From assembly GCA_030749435.1 (NCBI GenBank), contig JASMKH010000001.1, positions 1-64,000 of the forward strand: a DNA stretch of 64,000 nt, in the 5' to 3' direction. The first letter of the stretch is position 1; each line of letters starts with the position of its first letter. The translations under genes were made by a program, and so were the position numbers. This document shows positions 31,315-40,038 of the stretch, in pieces. The notes beneath the pieces were generated by a model, which saw only the letters and a list, made by a program, of their open reading frames with translations, did not search any database and had not been told where the DNA came from. The DNA comes from Phycisphaerales bacterium. Lineage in GTDB: Bacteria > Planctomycetota > Phycisphaerae > Phycisphaerales > SM1A02.

Positions 31315-34300
31315 TCAGAACTTCGTGTTGCTCACCTGCAGGCCAGCGGAAGTTTCATCCTCGATCTGGTCATAGTTCACATAGAACGTCAGATCGAAGT
31401 CCGGGAGCACCCGTGTCAGCCGACCAGTGACCGACTGGAAGTCATCTTCGGAGAAGTTGTATTGGGGCGTGAGTGAGGCCTTGTAGGACTTGGAGAGCTC
31501 GTAGTTGACCGCGAGTTCAAGCAATTCACCCAGCGCGTTGGGCAGGTTGTTCGGAAAGGCGTCGGCGTAGTCATCAGGCACCTCGAAGTACCGGTAGGAG
31601 ACGCCTGTTGACATTCTGGGTGAGTGATCGAAGTCGAGACCGATCGCATAGCGGGTGAATCCGTCGAGGTCGAGGTCCCACGTGCCTTCCCCGACGAGCG
31701 TGATGGCCTCGGCTGGCCTGAAGTCCAGCGAGCCCTCCACGAAATTGCCGAACGAAGACCACAGCGGATTGGCTTCATTCCATCGCGGCGTATACCAGCG
31801 GCGGGTTGCGTCGCTTGTACTGAACGTGGCGGCCACAGAGGTGGTGAGCCAGTCCGCGTCGTACCACCGTCCAGCGCCTCCGCGCTGCGTTTGAATCCGG
31901 TTCCGAAGCCCGAACTGCATCGCTCCGCCTCGCGCGGTCGCATCGACCAGCGGGTCGTAATCCGGGACGTCCAATGGGTCGAAGTTTGCGGCAGAGATCC
32001 AGGTCCGAACCCATGGATCAAAAAGCACGCGGAGCCGATGGAGTCCGAGCGTGTCGTTGTCGACGCCGTTATAGACCCGTTGGAGTGTGGTCGTCGCGTG
32101 GAGCCCAACGCCGCCGATCCCACGCATGTCCGAGTCTTCGCCGGGCACCGTCGTGTCATTCTGAATGAAGCCCTGAAGCTGGGCCGACGCGAACGGGGTG
32201 ACCTGAAACGCGCCGTAGGTCAGGGGCATGGTGACGTGGTGCATGCTGTTGATGCGGGTAAACCAGCCGTCGCCGATTCCTCGCTGCGCCAGGGCAGTGG
32301 CGATGTCATCATTGGGGTTGAACACGACACCCGGGCCACGGTACGCGTTGACGTTGATGCCGTTCTCCGAGGCAGTTCCCTTGGGGATGATCGCCCTGAA
32401 ACGGCTGAACGAAATGTCGCCGCTGTAGGTCAGCGTCTCAAAGAGGTCATCACCGAACCGGCGATAGGTGGCCTTGGGGAACTCGTCGAGCTGGAATCCC
32501 TGCGATGCGAGAAGCCAACTGTTCGAGATAAAGTCATTCAGGGAGTAGTCGATCAGGGCCGAGAGCGAGGCGTTCCCCTCGTCCTTGGAGAGGTACAGGC
32601 TGGTTTCATACTCGCGGCGTTCCCGGAAGTTCGTCTTCTGCCATGAGTTCATGAATACGGCGTCCGAGATCCAGGAGGCCTGCGCCTGCAGTTTCCAGTT
32701 GTTGCCGAGGTTGACGATGTCTTCGAAGAGCATGTAGCCACGCCATGTCTTCGGAACCTGTTCGGTCAGGCCGGTGCTGAGCCGCTCGTCCTTGCTTGTG
32801 TCGTCGTGGATCCCCCACATCGAGAGTCCCCCGCGCTCACCGGGGCGATTCCACTGCCAGTTGAGCCCCAACGCCGGGCCCCGCTTTGAGTAACCGGAGG
32901 TCTCAAGGAGCAGGCGGTCTTCCGGGAGCGGATCGAGTCCGAGCAATGCCGGCAGATCCCACTTGAACTCGATGCCAACACCCTTGTAGTTCTCAAAACT
33001 GGTCGACTGGCCAGCCAGCGGCATGCGATCCGCATAACCCTTGAAGTACGGCCAGTAGAAGAAGGGCACGCCACCGGCCCGGAGTGTGTTGTGCTCGCCC
33101 GTGACTTCGATCTTCGTTTCGGTCCGCGTGCCGTCATCCTGAATTGTGCCGGGAATCTGACGAATCGTCGCGGTGGCGGCTCCGATCGACAGCGTTGGCG
33201 TTGCGAACGAGGAGGCTGACAACTGCACACCGCTGCCGGACCACTGATCTGTGGCAAGTTGGCGCAGCTCATCAGCCCGCGCGAACACCGGTACCCGGCG
33301 TTCACGGTCGTATGTTCTGAGCACGGCGTCGAGCATGACGGCTCGGTCCGTCACGAAGTCGTAGTACATTCGCTGGGCGCGGACCACGTAGTCTTCCCGA
33401 TCGGACTCCGCAACGACGGCACCCTCCAGGTAGATTCCTCGGACGTCTTCCGCGGACATGGTGCCTGCGGCTTCGGTCAACCGGGTCGGGCTGGCATAGA
33501 TGACCGCGCGTTCGGCCGACAGCCGCAGGGCCCCGAGTTCGTCGTTTCGGTTCGCGGGCCGGTAATGGACGACGACGTTTCCGTCGATCAGAATCGTGGA
33601 CTCAATCTCGCCCGCGTCGACCGTGACGTGATTGGCGCTGAACGCGATCGTGGCACCCGGTTGCCGAAGCCAGCGTTCCTCGACGGTCGCTGGAACAAGC
33701 GGATTCTCGATCGCAGCGGGGAGTGATCCGCCGGGGACGGGAACAAAACCAGCCTGCGGCGCGGGCCGATCGACGATCACCGGATGGTCCTCAAGGATCG
33801 GCGGTTGGCGTTCCAGACCGGCGACGTACGCGGCCAGCCGATCATCCGCCTGCTTGACGATGTGCCCGAGCGATCGCGGCTTGCCGGGGGTCATCATCGC
33901 CGTATCAATCACGGTCTCGCCGCGGACGGACCCCACAATGAGCAGATTGCGACCTGTCGGGGCGTGGCCGATGCCCGACGAGGCGGCGCTCGATTCGGGA
34001 ATCCAAAGGGCGACCTGCGTGACAAGCCCGTCGCTGCTCGGGATGCGATCCAGCCAGAGCACGAGACGCGGGCCTTCGAAGCGCCAGCCGGCGATTTCGA
34101 TCAGGGCGTCGCCCTGGACAACGAGCCGCTGGGTACTGCCGTCTCGCCAATGCCACCCTCGCATGCACCGGATGGCGATGTCGCCTTCGCGTGGTTCGAC
34201 CGGCAGCACGAGGCCGCCGAGTGAGTGTCCGGTATGGGCGGGAATGGGGGGAGGCTGCGGGGTTCTTGAGGCGGCCGCAGCGAGTGCGGGTGCGAGCAGC

Positions 34301-34362
34301 AGGGTGGCCCACGCCGCCGCATGGGAACACAACCGCAGAATGGGTGATGACGCGTCCTGCAC
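31315..34362 (-). CDS. lptD: LptD/OstA-like LPS-assembly outer membrane protein
   Basis: About 1015 residues. After a signal peptide (WATLLLAPALAAAA) and a ~190-residue lineage-specific region comes an OstA-like beta-jellyroll (~230-400, with ANHVTVDAGEIES, LRLSAERAVIYAS and VRAQRMYYDFVTDRAVML). A C-terminal beta-barrel follows, with the LptD block GVPFFYWPYFKGYADRMPL and alternating aromatic strands up to the C-terminal Phe. LptD inserts lipopolysaccharide into the outer leaflet, so a diderm envelope is implied. The start is uncertain: GTG at 34362 is placed just before the signal peptide; the frame continues upstream into ftsY but without homology. The conserved Cys pairs of proteobacterial LptD are not evident. 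Confidence 0.8.
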   Translation of the reverse strand: MQDASSPILRLCSHAAAWATLLLAPALAAAASRTPQPPPIPAHTGHSLGGLVLPVEPREGDIAIRCMRGWHWRDGSTQRLVVQGDALIEIAGWRFEGPRLVLWLDRIPSSDGLVTQVALWIPESSAASSGIGHAPTGRNLLIVGSVRGETVIDTAMMTPGKPRSLGHIVKQADDRLAAYVAGLERQPPILEDHPVIVDRPAPQAGFVPVPGGSLPAAIENPLVPATVEERWLRQPGATIAFSANHVTVDAGEIESTILIDGNVVVHYRPANRNDELGALRLSAERAVIYASPTRLTEAAGTMSAEDVRGIYLEGAVVAESDREDYVVRAQRMYYDFVTDRAVMLDAVLRTYDRERRVPVFARADELRQLATDQWSGSGVQLSASSFATPTLSIGAATATIRQIPGTIQDDGTRTETKIEVTGEHNTLRAGGVPFFYWPYFKGYADRMPLAGQSTSFENYKGVGIEFKWDLPALLGLDPLPEDRLLLETSGYSKRGPALGLNWQWNRPGERGGLSMWGIHDDTSKDERLSTGLTEQVPKTWRGYMLFEDIVNLGNNWKLQAQASWISDAVFMNSWQKTNFRERREYETSLYLSKDEGNASLSALIDYSLNDFISNSWLLASQGFQLDEFPKATYRRFGDDLFETLTYSGDISFSRFRAIIPKGTASENGINVNAYRGPGVVFNPNDDIATALAQRGIGDGWFTRINSMHHVTMPLTYGAFQVTPFASAQLQGFIQNDTTVPGEDSDMRGIGGVGLHATTTLQRVYNGVDNDTLGLHRLRVLFDPWVRTWISAANFDPLDVPDYDPLVDATARGGAMQFGLRNRIQTQRGGAGRWYDADWLTTSVAATFSTSDATRRWYTPRWNEANPLWSSFGNFVEGSLDFRPAEAITLVGEGTWDLDLDGFTRYAIGLDFDHSPRMSTGVSYRYFEVPDDYADAFPNNLPNALGELLELAVNYELSKSYKASLTPQYNFSEDDFQSVTGRLTRVLPDFDLTFYVNYDQIEDETSAGLQVSNTKF

Positions 34363-34423
34363 AGTGCGGACGATACCCCGTGCCAGCAGTGGCTGCCACC
34401 TGCCGGCGAGCGTCAGGAGCCCG

Positions 34424-35347
34424 CTAGGCCTCTGAGAACATGGCCTCCACGAAAGCCGCCGGGTCAAAGGGCTCGACATCCTCCGGTCGCTCACCCAGTC
34501 CGACCAGTTTGACAGGGATTCCCAGTTCTCGGGCAATCGGAACCAGAATGCCGCCCCGGGCCGTTCCGTCCAGTTTGGCCAGAAAGATGCCGGTGACGTC
34601 GATGGCTTCGCTGAATCGCGTCGCCTGCACCATGGCATTCTGCCCCTGCGTTGCATCGAGGACGAGCAGCACTTCATGCGGCGCTCCTGGAATACGTTTG
34701 GCCAGCACATCCCGGATCTTGGTGAGCTGCCTCATCAGGCCCGACTCGGTATGCATCCGCCCGGCAGTGTCCACCAGAAGCACATCGACTTGCCGTGCCA
34801 GGGCCGCTTCGACCGCGTCCCATACGACTGCGGCGGGATCGGCACCCTCGGCGCCGCGGACCACGTCAACACCCAGCCGCTCGCCCCAGATGCCAAGTTG
34901 CGCCACCGCGCCCGCTCGAAATGTGTCCGCAGCCGCCAGCAGCACCGATCGGCCATCCGCTCGAAGGGCGTGGGCGATCTTCGCGACGGAGGTCGTCTTG
35001 CCGACGCCGTTGACGCCCGCGACGAGAATGACCAATGGCCCGGTCTCGGCCACGGCCAACGGCGCTGCAACGCCGAGTTTCGCCTGCAACTGCGTCTTGA
35101 GAAACTCGATCGCATCCTCGCCCCGTTCCATGCGTCCCGCCTTGGCATCGGCGCGAAGGGCGGACACGAGTTCCTGCGTCGTCGCGGTCCCGACGTCAGC
35201 CTTGAGCAGGTAGGTCTCGATGAGTCCGATGGTCTCTTCGTCGAGCTGGCGGCCCCGCACGACTCTGGCGAGTGACCCGCCAAGCGCCTCACGGGTACGG
35301 TCGAGGCCCCGCCGCAATGCACCGAACGTCGCGCGCAGAAGCCCCAT
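34424..35347 (-). CDS. ftsY: Signal recognition particle receptor FtsY
   Basis: A 307-residue SRP-type GTPase that receives ribosome-SRP complexes at the inner membrane. Helical N domain, then the G domain with GVNGVGKTTSVAKIA (G1), DTFRAGAVAQL (SRP-specific insert), DTAGRMHTESGLM (G3), and AKLDGTARGG (G4-type). The C-terminal KLVGLGERPEDVEPFDPAAFVEAMF is diagnostic. The acidic A domain is nearly absent, as in many bacteria. The start overlaps the nusB stop by one base (TGATG), which indicates translational coupling. Confidence 0.96.
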   Translation of the reverse strand: MGLLRATFGALRRGLDRTREALGGSLARVVRGRQLDEETIGLIETYLLKADVGTATTQELVSALRADAKAGRMERGEDAIEFLKTQLQAKLGVAAPLAVAETGPLVILVAGVNGVGKTTSVAKIAHALRADGRSVLLAAADTFRAGAVAQLGIWGERLGVDVVRGAEGADPAAVVWDAVEAALARQVDVLLVDTAGRMHTESGLMRQLTKIRDVLAKRIPGAPHEVLLVLDATQGQNAMVQATRFSEAIDVTGIFLAKLDGTARGGILVPIARELGIPVKLVGLGERPEDVEPFDPAAFVEAMFSEA

Positions 35348-35793
35348 CAGGACGGCTCGCCGGTGGTTGTTGACGTCTCATCAGGTTGTGCCTCGGCGGC
35401 GTCGTGCCACAATCGATCGAGCACGCCGTTGACGAAACGCGGTGAATCGGCCGTACTGAACTCCCGCACCAGTTCGATGGCCTCGGTGATCGCGACCTTC
35501 GGAGGCACGCGGCCGGACGTGATCTCGAACGCGGCGAGCCTGAGAACGCATCGATCGACGAGCGGTTGCCGGTGCCGGGGCCAGTCTGCAGTCAGCGGCG
35601 CGATCAACGCATCCATGTCCTCGCGGGCGGCCCACGACTCGGCCGCCAACGCCATGGCGGCGTCGGCCAGACGCTCATCGATCCCGCCGCCCAGCAGCCC
35701 ATCCCGGACCAGATCGGGGTCGCCCTCGCGGCCGGCGTCGAACTGGCACAGCGCCAGCAAGGCACCCCGGCGGATCACATGATGGTCGTTCAT
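35347..35793 (-). CDS. nusB: Transcription antitermination factor NusB
   Basis: A 148-residue all-helical protein that, with NusE (S10), binds boxA in rRNA operons and prevents premature termination. RRGALLALCQFDAG, VDRCVLRLAAFEITSGRVPPKVAITEAIELVREFSTADSPRFVNGVLDRL are the NusB core. ATG at 35793 overlaps the ribH stop (ATGA), and its end overlaps ftsY, so all three genes are coupled. ribH-nusB is a common bacterial pairing. Confidence 0.95.
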   Translation of the reverse strand: MNDHHVIRRGALLALCQFDAGREGDPDLVRDGLLGGGIDERLADAAMALAAESWAAREDMDALIAPLTADWPRHRQPLVDRCVLRLAAFEITSGRVPPKVAITEAIELVREFSTADSPRFVNGVLDRLWHDAAEAQPDETSTTTGEPS

Positions 35794-36299
35794 TCGGATG
35801 GCCCCCAACGGAGCCGCGCCATCTCGTTGGCCTGCAGGATCGAAGCGAGCATCGCCTCTCTGCCCTTGTTGCCGTGGGAACCGCCAGCGCGTTGCCGTGC
35901 CTGTTCGATGGTGTCGCAGGTCAGCAGTCCCATTCCGACGGGAACTGCTGACCGAGTCGAGAGTCCTGCCAACTCACCGCACGCGGCGCCGATGATCCAG
36001 CGATCGTGTGAGGTGTCACCCTTGATGACGCATCCGAGTGCCACGTAAGCGTCGGGTTGTGGATCCAGCCGCTGCTGCATGGCAGCGAGGGCCGAGGGAA
36101 GCTCCCATGCACCGGCGCACCGCATGAGGGAGAGGCGATCGATCGAGCCGCCGGCCTCAAGAAAGGCCTCGCGGGCGGCGGACTCCAACGCCCTGACGAT
36201 CTCATCGTGATACATGGCTACCGCGACGGCGACTCGGAGCTTTGATGCGTCATGGCGTGTGCGGTCTTGGAGATACTCAGGCACGGTGCGTGGATCCAT
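35790..36299 (-). CDS. ribH: 6,7-Dimethyl-8-ribityllumazine synthase
   Basis: A 169-residue penultimate enzyme of riboflavin synthesis, which condenses a butanone phosphate with a ribityl-diaminopyrimidine. VAVAMYHDEIVRALESAAREAF, RCAGAWELPSALAAM (substrate-binding GAWE/GSFE-type loop), YVALGCVIKGDTSHDRWI and GLLTCDTIEQARQRAGGSHGNKGREA are family hallmarks, including the catalytic His in the GDTxHD motif. ATG at 36299 gives normal length; the frame extends 24 codons upstream. The gene is divergent from the UbiA-like gene across 61 bases and leads the ribH-nusB-ftsY run. Confidence 0.95.
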   Translation of the reverse strand: MDPRTVPEYLQDRTRHDASKLRVAVAVAMYHDEIVRALESAAREAFLEAGGSIDRLSLMRCAGAWELPSALAAMQQRLDPQPDAYVALGCVIKGDTSHDRWIIGAACGELAGLSTRSAVPVGMGLLTCDTIEQARQRAGGSHGNKGREAMLASILQANEMARLRWGPSE

Positions 36300-36360
36300 C
36301 GATGGGGACAACTTGATCCCGAGCGGGCTATCGTACCGCGAGCGGGTGCGTGCCTGCCTG

Positions 36361-37305
36361 ATGGAGGACAAGACGCTGGCCAGATTGCACGATGGTCATA
36401 CCCGGGGCACGATCATGTTCGGCGCCGCCTGCGATGCGGTGCTGGCGGTGATCGTGACCGGCTCGCTCGGCGGGGGCCAGGACGGGCAGCTCAGCCTTCT
36501 TCCCGCGAGTCTGGCGGCGGCGACGGCGGCGGTATCGCTTGTCGTGTTTGGCGGCGTCCTCAATGACCTGCTCGACTACCGGAGGGATGAAGTCCTGGGT
36601 GGCTCAAGTCCGGTGCCAGCCACCGGGCCTGCAATCATCGTGCTGGTGGGCTCGCTGCTGCTGGCCATGTTCGCGGCCTCGGTGCTGGGCGGCGACGCTT
36701 CCTTCGTCATGCTCGTGCTCGCCGCGTTGCTGCTCTTTCATACGGCCGTGTCCAGGTTCATCCCGGGTATCGGTCTGTTGGTGCCGGGGGCGCTCCTGGC
36801 GGGGGTCATGCTCATCCCGGATTGGCGAATGCCCCTGCCCTCGGCGGTCTGGATGCTCATGACGATCATCGTGGCGACTTCGGTCGGCGTGCACATCCTG
36901 GCGGACAAGCGTCCGGTGCTCTCGCTTCGTGCCGTGCCGGCGGTGATTGCCGGTTGGGTTGTGATGTCCGGCGTCATCCTGACCCTGCAGGCGGGCCGCG
37001 GGTGGGCCATATGGCCGGAAGATGTCTCGATCGCAATGGTGCTGTGGCCGCTTGCCGCGCTGACCTTGCTGGGCGCGGTGGTGCGTTGGAAGATCGCCAC
37101 GGCCTCGTCCAGACGGTCTGCCGCCGGCAAGGTCGTTCGCTATGTGTCGCTCTGGCAGCCGATGTTGGGGGCCAGTTGGTGCGCCGCCATCGGCGCCTGG
37201 ACCGCCGCGACGGGATTCGTTCTCGTGGGTGTGGCTGGCCTGCTGGTCATCGGCGGGTTTCGCGAGTTCACCGGCGTCTCAGGCAAGGATCCCGGTTGGC
37301 GGTGA
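36361..37305 (+). CDS. UbiA-like prenyltransferase-fold membrane protein
   Basis: A 314-residue protein with about nine hydrophobic segments. NDLLDYRRD (Asn68, Asp69, Asp72, Asp76) fits the first Asp-rich motif of UbiA-family prenyltransferases (NDxxDxxxD). The second Asp-rich motif is degraded: the equivalent position reads VHILADKRPVLSLRA. So the fold is likely UbiA-like, but activity is uncertain. UbiA enzymes transfer isoprenoid chains to aromatic acceptors for quinones, hemes or lipids. ATG at 36361 is used; no good ribosome-binding site precedes it. Its stop is two bases before a convergent division gene. An alternative view is an unrelated membrane protein with a chance motif. Confidence 0.6.
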   Translation: MEDKTLARLHDGHTRGTIMFGAACDAVLAVIVTGSLGGGQDGQLSLLPASLAAATAAVSLVVFGGVLNDLLDYRRDEVLGGSSPVPATGPAIIVLVGSLLLAMFAASVLGGDASFVMLVLAALLLFHTAVSRFIPGIGLLVPGALLAGVMLIPDWRMPLPSAVWMLMTIIVATSVGVHILADKRPVLSLRAVPAVIAGWVVMSGVILTLQAGRGWAIWPEDVSIAMVLWPLAALTLLGAVVRWKIATASSRRSAAGKVVRYVSLWQPMLGASWCAAIGAWTAATGFVLVGVAGLLVIGGFREFTGVSGKDPGWR

Positions 37306-37306
37306 G

Positions 37307-39025
37307 TCAGTCGGCCGAGGCCTGCAGCCGGTCCGGGGCAACGCCCAGATAGGGGAGGACGCTGTCGACGAGATCACGCACGACCGGGCCTGCGGTGGAC
37401 CCGCCGTACCAGCGGCCCAGCCCGCGATCGGGATCATCGATGATGCACAGCACGACGAGCCGCGTGTCAAGGGCTGGCGCGCCGGCGATGAAACTCGAGA
37501 CGTACCGATGTTCGTGGTACCCGCCTCCCTCGGCCTTGGGCAGTTGGGCGGTGCCGGACTTGCCGAACATCGAGTACTGGTCCGATTGCACCCGCTTGCC
37601 GGTGCCTTCACGCATCACCAGTTGCATGGTGGCTCGAGTCAGGTCGGAGATCCCGGGGTCAAACACCGGAACCGACAGCGTCGCGGCCCGATCATGGACG
37701 GCCTGAATCGTTGCCGCAGGCATGCGGCCCTCGGACGCGAAGGCGGAGAATGCCCGCGCCATCTGAATCGGCGTGACTGCAATCTCGTGTCCCATTGCCA
37801 CGGACGTCTGGGTGTAGTTCGACCACTTTCCGGAGGGCGTCACGATTCCGATCGTCTCGCCCGGGATGCCGCATCCCGTCGCATGTCCGAAGCCAAGTTG
37901 CCCGACCACCCTGCGGAGCGACCCGTGCGACATTCGCTCGGCGACGATTGCCATGCCACTGTTGAGTGAATGGACCAGCACATGCCGCCACGAGGTGGGA
38001 CCTCGGTCGTGAGCATCGCGGATCCGCCTCCCAAATGAAGTGCGGTGTGGTCCGTGTGTCGGCGTCGGCAGCACTTCATCCGGGGTGGCCAGTCCGGCCT
38101 GCGTGGCGGCAGCCCATACGAATGGCTTGAAGGTCGATCCCGGTTCATACGGATCGCTGACGCACCGATTCCGTCGAAGATGCGGATTCAGATGCTCGGT
38201 ACGCCGATCGATGTCTGCCACGGCGAGCAACTCACCCGTCGCGGGGTCCATGATGACCACCCGGCCCCCCGCAGCGCCGTACGCTGCGACCGCCTCTTCG
38301 AGTCGCGATTCGGCCATGCGTTGGATGACCAGGTCGATGCTCAAACGAACCGTCTCACCGTCTTTGCCGGGCTCGAATCCGTCTGGTGGGATCCACATCG
38401 TGCGTCTGCGGACATCCCGTACGCTGACGATGCGACCTCGTGCCGAATCGAGTGATGTGTGGAGGGCGTGTTCAAGTCCGGAGAGACCGTCGTGTTCGAA
38501 GCCCACGGTTCCGACGAGGGACTGCGCTGTGTCGGAGAGCGGGTAGTGTCTGACGGCCCGCCGCTCGAGCCCGACACCGGGGATCCGCTCGACTCGAAGC
38601 CGCTCAACCTGCCAGTCCTCAAGCAGCCCCGGGAGCGGGATGTACCGTCGATGCAATCGGCCCGAGAGTCTTCGCTGCACTTCGATGGCGGACACACCGA
38701 TAGTCTGCTGCACTCGCACACCGAGCAGGGCCGGGTCTTTCGCCAGGGCCGGATCGATGAACGCCCGCCAGCCGAGCGACGTCGTGGCCAGCACGCGGCC
38801 TCGGCGGTCCAGCAGGTCGCCTCGGCGGACTTGGGGCGTGCGGACACCGAGATCCTCGGCGACTGCGGCGGCCAGTTGATCCCCAGGCCGGTGCTGGAGT
38901 TGCCACACCCGCACCGGGATGCACAGCAGCCCGATCGTCGCTCCGATAGCGAGTGCCGTCGCCCACGATGCGATCCGCAGCCGCTGAGGCGCCCGAGTCG
39001 ATTCCACATCGCCGCGGTCAGTCAT
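37307..39025 (-). CDS. ftsI: Class B penicillin-binding protein (FtsI/PBP3-type transpeptidase)
   Basis: About 572 residues: one N-terminal membrane anchor (IASWATALAIGATIGLLCIPVRVWQL), a PBP dimerisation domain with RGDLLDRRGRVLATT, then the transpeptidase domain. Active-site motifs are STFK (Ser297, Lys300), SLN (353-355) and KSG (Lys489 in FGKSGTAQ). It cross-links septal peptidoglycan in the periplasm. No PASTA domains. ATG at 39025 overlaps ftsL by eight bases; ATGs further up (39034, 39079) are possible. Position downstream of rsmH and an FtsL-like gene matches the dcw cluster and supports the septal role. Peptidoglycan synthesis was long disputed in this phylum, so the intact motifs are informative. 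Confidence 0.92.
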   Translation of the reverse strand: MTDRGDVESTRAPQRLRIASWATALAIGATIGLLCIPVRVWQLQHRPGDQLAAAVAEDLGVRTPQVRRGDLLDRRGRVLATTSLGWRAFIDPALAKDPALLGVRVQQTIGVSAIEVQRRLSGRLHRRYIPLPGLLEDWQVERLRVERIPGVGLERRAVRHYPLSDTAQSLVGTVGFEHDGLSGLEHALHTSLDSARGRIVSVRDVRRRTMWIPPDGFEPGKDGETVRLSIDLVIQRMAESRLEEAVAAYGAAGGRVVIMDPATGELLAVADIDRRTEHLNPHLRRNRCVSDPYEPGSTFKPFVWAAATQAGLATPDEVLPTPTHGPHRTSFGRRIRDAHDRGPTSWRHVLVHSLNSGMAIVAERMSHGSLRRVVGQLGFGHATGCGIPGETIGIVTPSGKWSNYTQTSVAMGHEIAVTPIQMARAFSAFASEGRMPAATIQAVHDRAATLSVPVFDPGISDLTRATMQLVMREGTGKRVQSDQYSMFGKSGTAQLPKAEGGGYHEHRYVSSFIAGAPALDTRLVVLCIIDDPDRGLGRWYGGSTAGPVVRDLVDSVLPYLGVAPDRLQASAD

Positions 39026-39284
39026 GGGCAGCATCGGGGGGGGGATCGGCGGGCTGTGCCAGGGCGGACCGGAGATCATGATCGTCCGGAACCCCGAGCG
39101 ATGCCGGTTGGATCATCTCTGCGACTTCGGCGCGGGCACGCCAGAGCGAGGTCTCATCGTTCGACATCCGCACGTGAAGCATGCTCATGTCATGCACCAG
39201 CGCGATTCGCTGCTGGCGAAGCGACAGCAGCACCAGACCGATCAGGCCGGTTGTCAGCACTGCGGCGATCAGTCGCCGGGTCAC
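39018..39284 (-). CDS. FtsL-like small division protein
   Basis: An 88-residue protein with one membrane helix near the N-terminus (RRLIAAVLTTGLIGLVLLSL), followed by RQQRIALVHDMSMLHVRMSNDETSLWRARAEVAEMI, a likely coiled coil, and a Pro/Ala-rich tail. FtsL is poorly conserved in sequence; assignment rests on size, topology and position between rsmH and ftsI, where ftsL normally lies. It would belong to the FtsQLB complex that activates septal wall synthesis. Its ATG overlaps the stop of the LysM gene (four bases) and its end overlaps ftsI (eight bases). Confidence 0.6.
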   Translation of the reverse strand: MTRRLIAAVLTTGLIGLVLLSLRQQRIALVHDMSMLHVRMSNDETSLWRARAEVAEMIQPASLGVPDDHDLRSALAQPADPPPDAAHD

Positions 39285-39967
39285 GGTGATGCGTTACCGC
39301 TGGCTGTGTCGGGGTACCGAAGCTTGATCCCAATCCGCAGATCGTCCGCACTGGAGATTCGGTCTCGATTGAGTTCGAGCAGCCGGCTGGTATGACGCGC
39401 TGACCCCATGAGTTGCTGGGCCAGTTCCGAGAGGGTGTCGCCGGGGCGGACTTCGTATTCGCGGATGGTCCGAGATGTCCTGATGGCCGCGGCGGCCTGT
39501 GGCCCCGTGGCTTGCGGGGGACTCGGGGCGGCTTCGGGCTCGGTGCCCAACAACGAGGAAGGGGGAATGATGAGTCGGAGCCCTTCGCGGAGGTCATTCG
39601 GATTCGGCAGGCCGTTGTGGACGGCGAGGTCGGTGGCCCGACGCCGATCACCGTAGTGCTGTGCCGCGATGCCGGAGAGCGTGTCTCCGGCGGCGACGAT
39701 GTGGACCGGGTGGGTCAACCCGCGATTGGTCGGAAGCGAGGCGGCCGCGTCGCTGGCCTCCGCCGCGGGCGCAGGTGCGGGCGACGGCGACGTGACGAGG
39801 GGCAGGTACTCGATCGTTCGGTGGTCGTTGGAAGCGGTGGGGTCGATCACCGCCAGGCTCCCGGGGGCGCCGCGGGCGACTTCGGCCAGATGATCCGACA
39901 CGAGAATGCCGACGACCAGAAGCAGGGCGAAGCCGATGATGATGGCGAACTTGTTCTCCTGGGTCAT
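39281..39967 (-). CDS. Membrane-anchored protein with two LysM domains, inside the division cluster
   Basis: A 228-residue protein. A membrane helix (FAIIIGFALLLVVGILVSD) lies right after a short cytoplasmic N-terminus MTQENK. A Pro/Ala-rich linker follows, then two LysM-type peptidoglycan-binding domains: VAAGDTLSGIAAQHYGD...LRLIIP and VRPGDTLSELAQQLMGS...IKLRYP. The C-terminal region should lie in the periplasm, bound to glycan. ATG at 39967 was chosen because it starts the membrane helix region. It lies 71 bases after rsmH and overlaps ftsL by four bases, so it is probably made together with the division proteins. A septum-localised wall-binding role is inferred. Confidence 0.85.
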   Translation of the reverse strand: MTQENKFAIIIGFALLLVVGILVSDHLAEVARGAPGSLAVIDPTASNDHRTIEYLPLVTSPSPAPAPAAEASDAAASLPTNRGLTHPVHIVAAGDTLSGIAAQHYGDRRRATDLAVHNGLPNPNDLREGLRLIIPPSSLLGTEPEAAPSPPQATGPQAAAAIRTSRTIREYEVRPGDTLSELAQQLMGSARHTSRLLELNRDRISSADDLRIGIKLRYPDTASGNASP

Positions 39968-40038
39968 GTCCACGCATCCATGCGAGGGGGCACTCCGCTC
40001 TGCTGTGACCGGCACCCTGCGTCCTTGCAGGGACCAGG

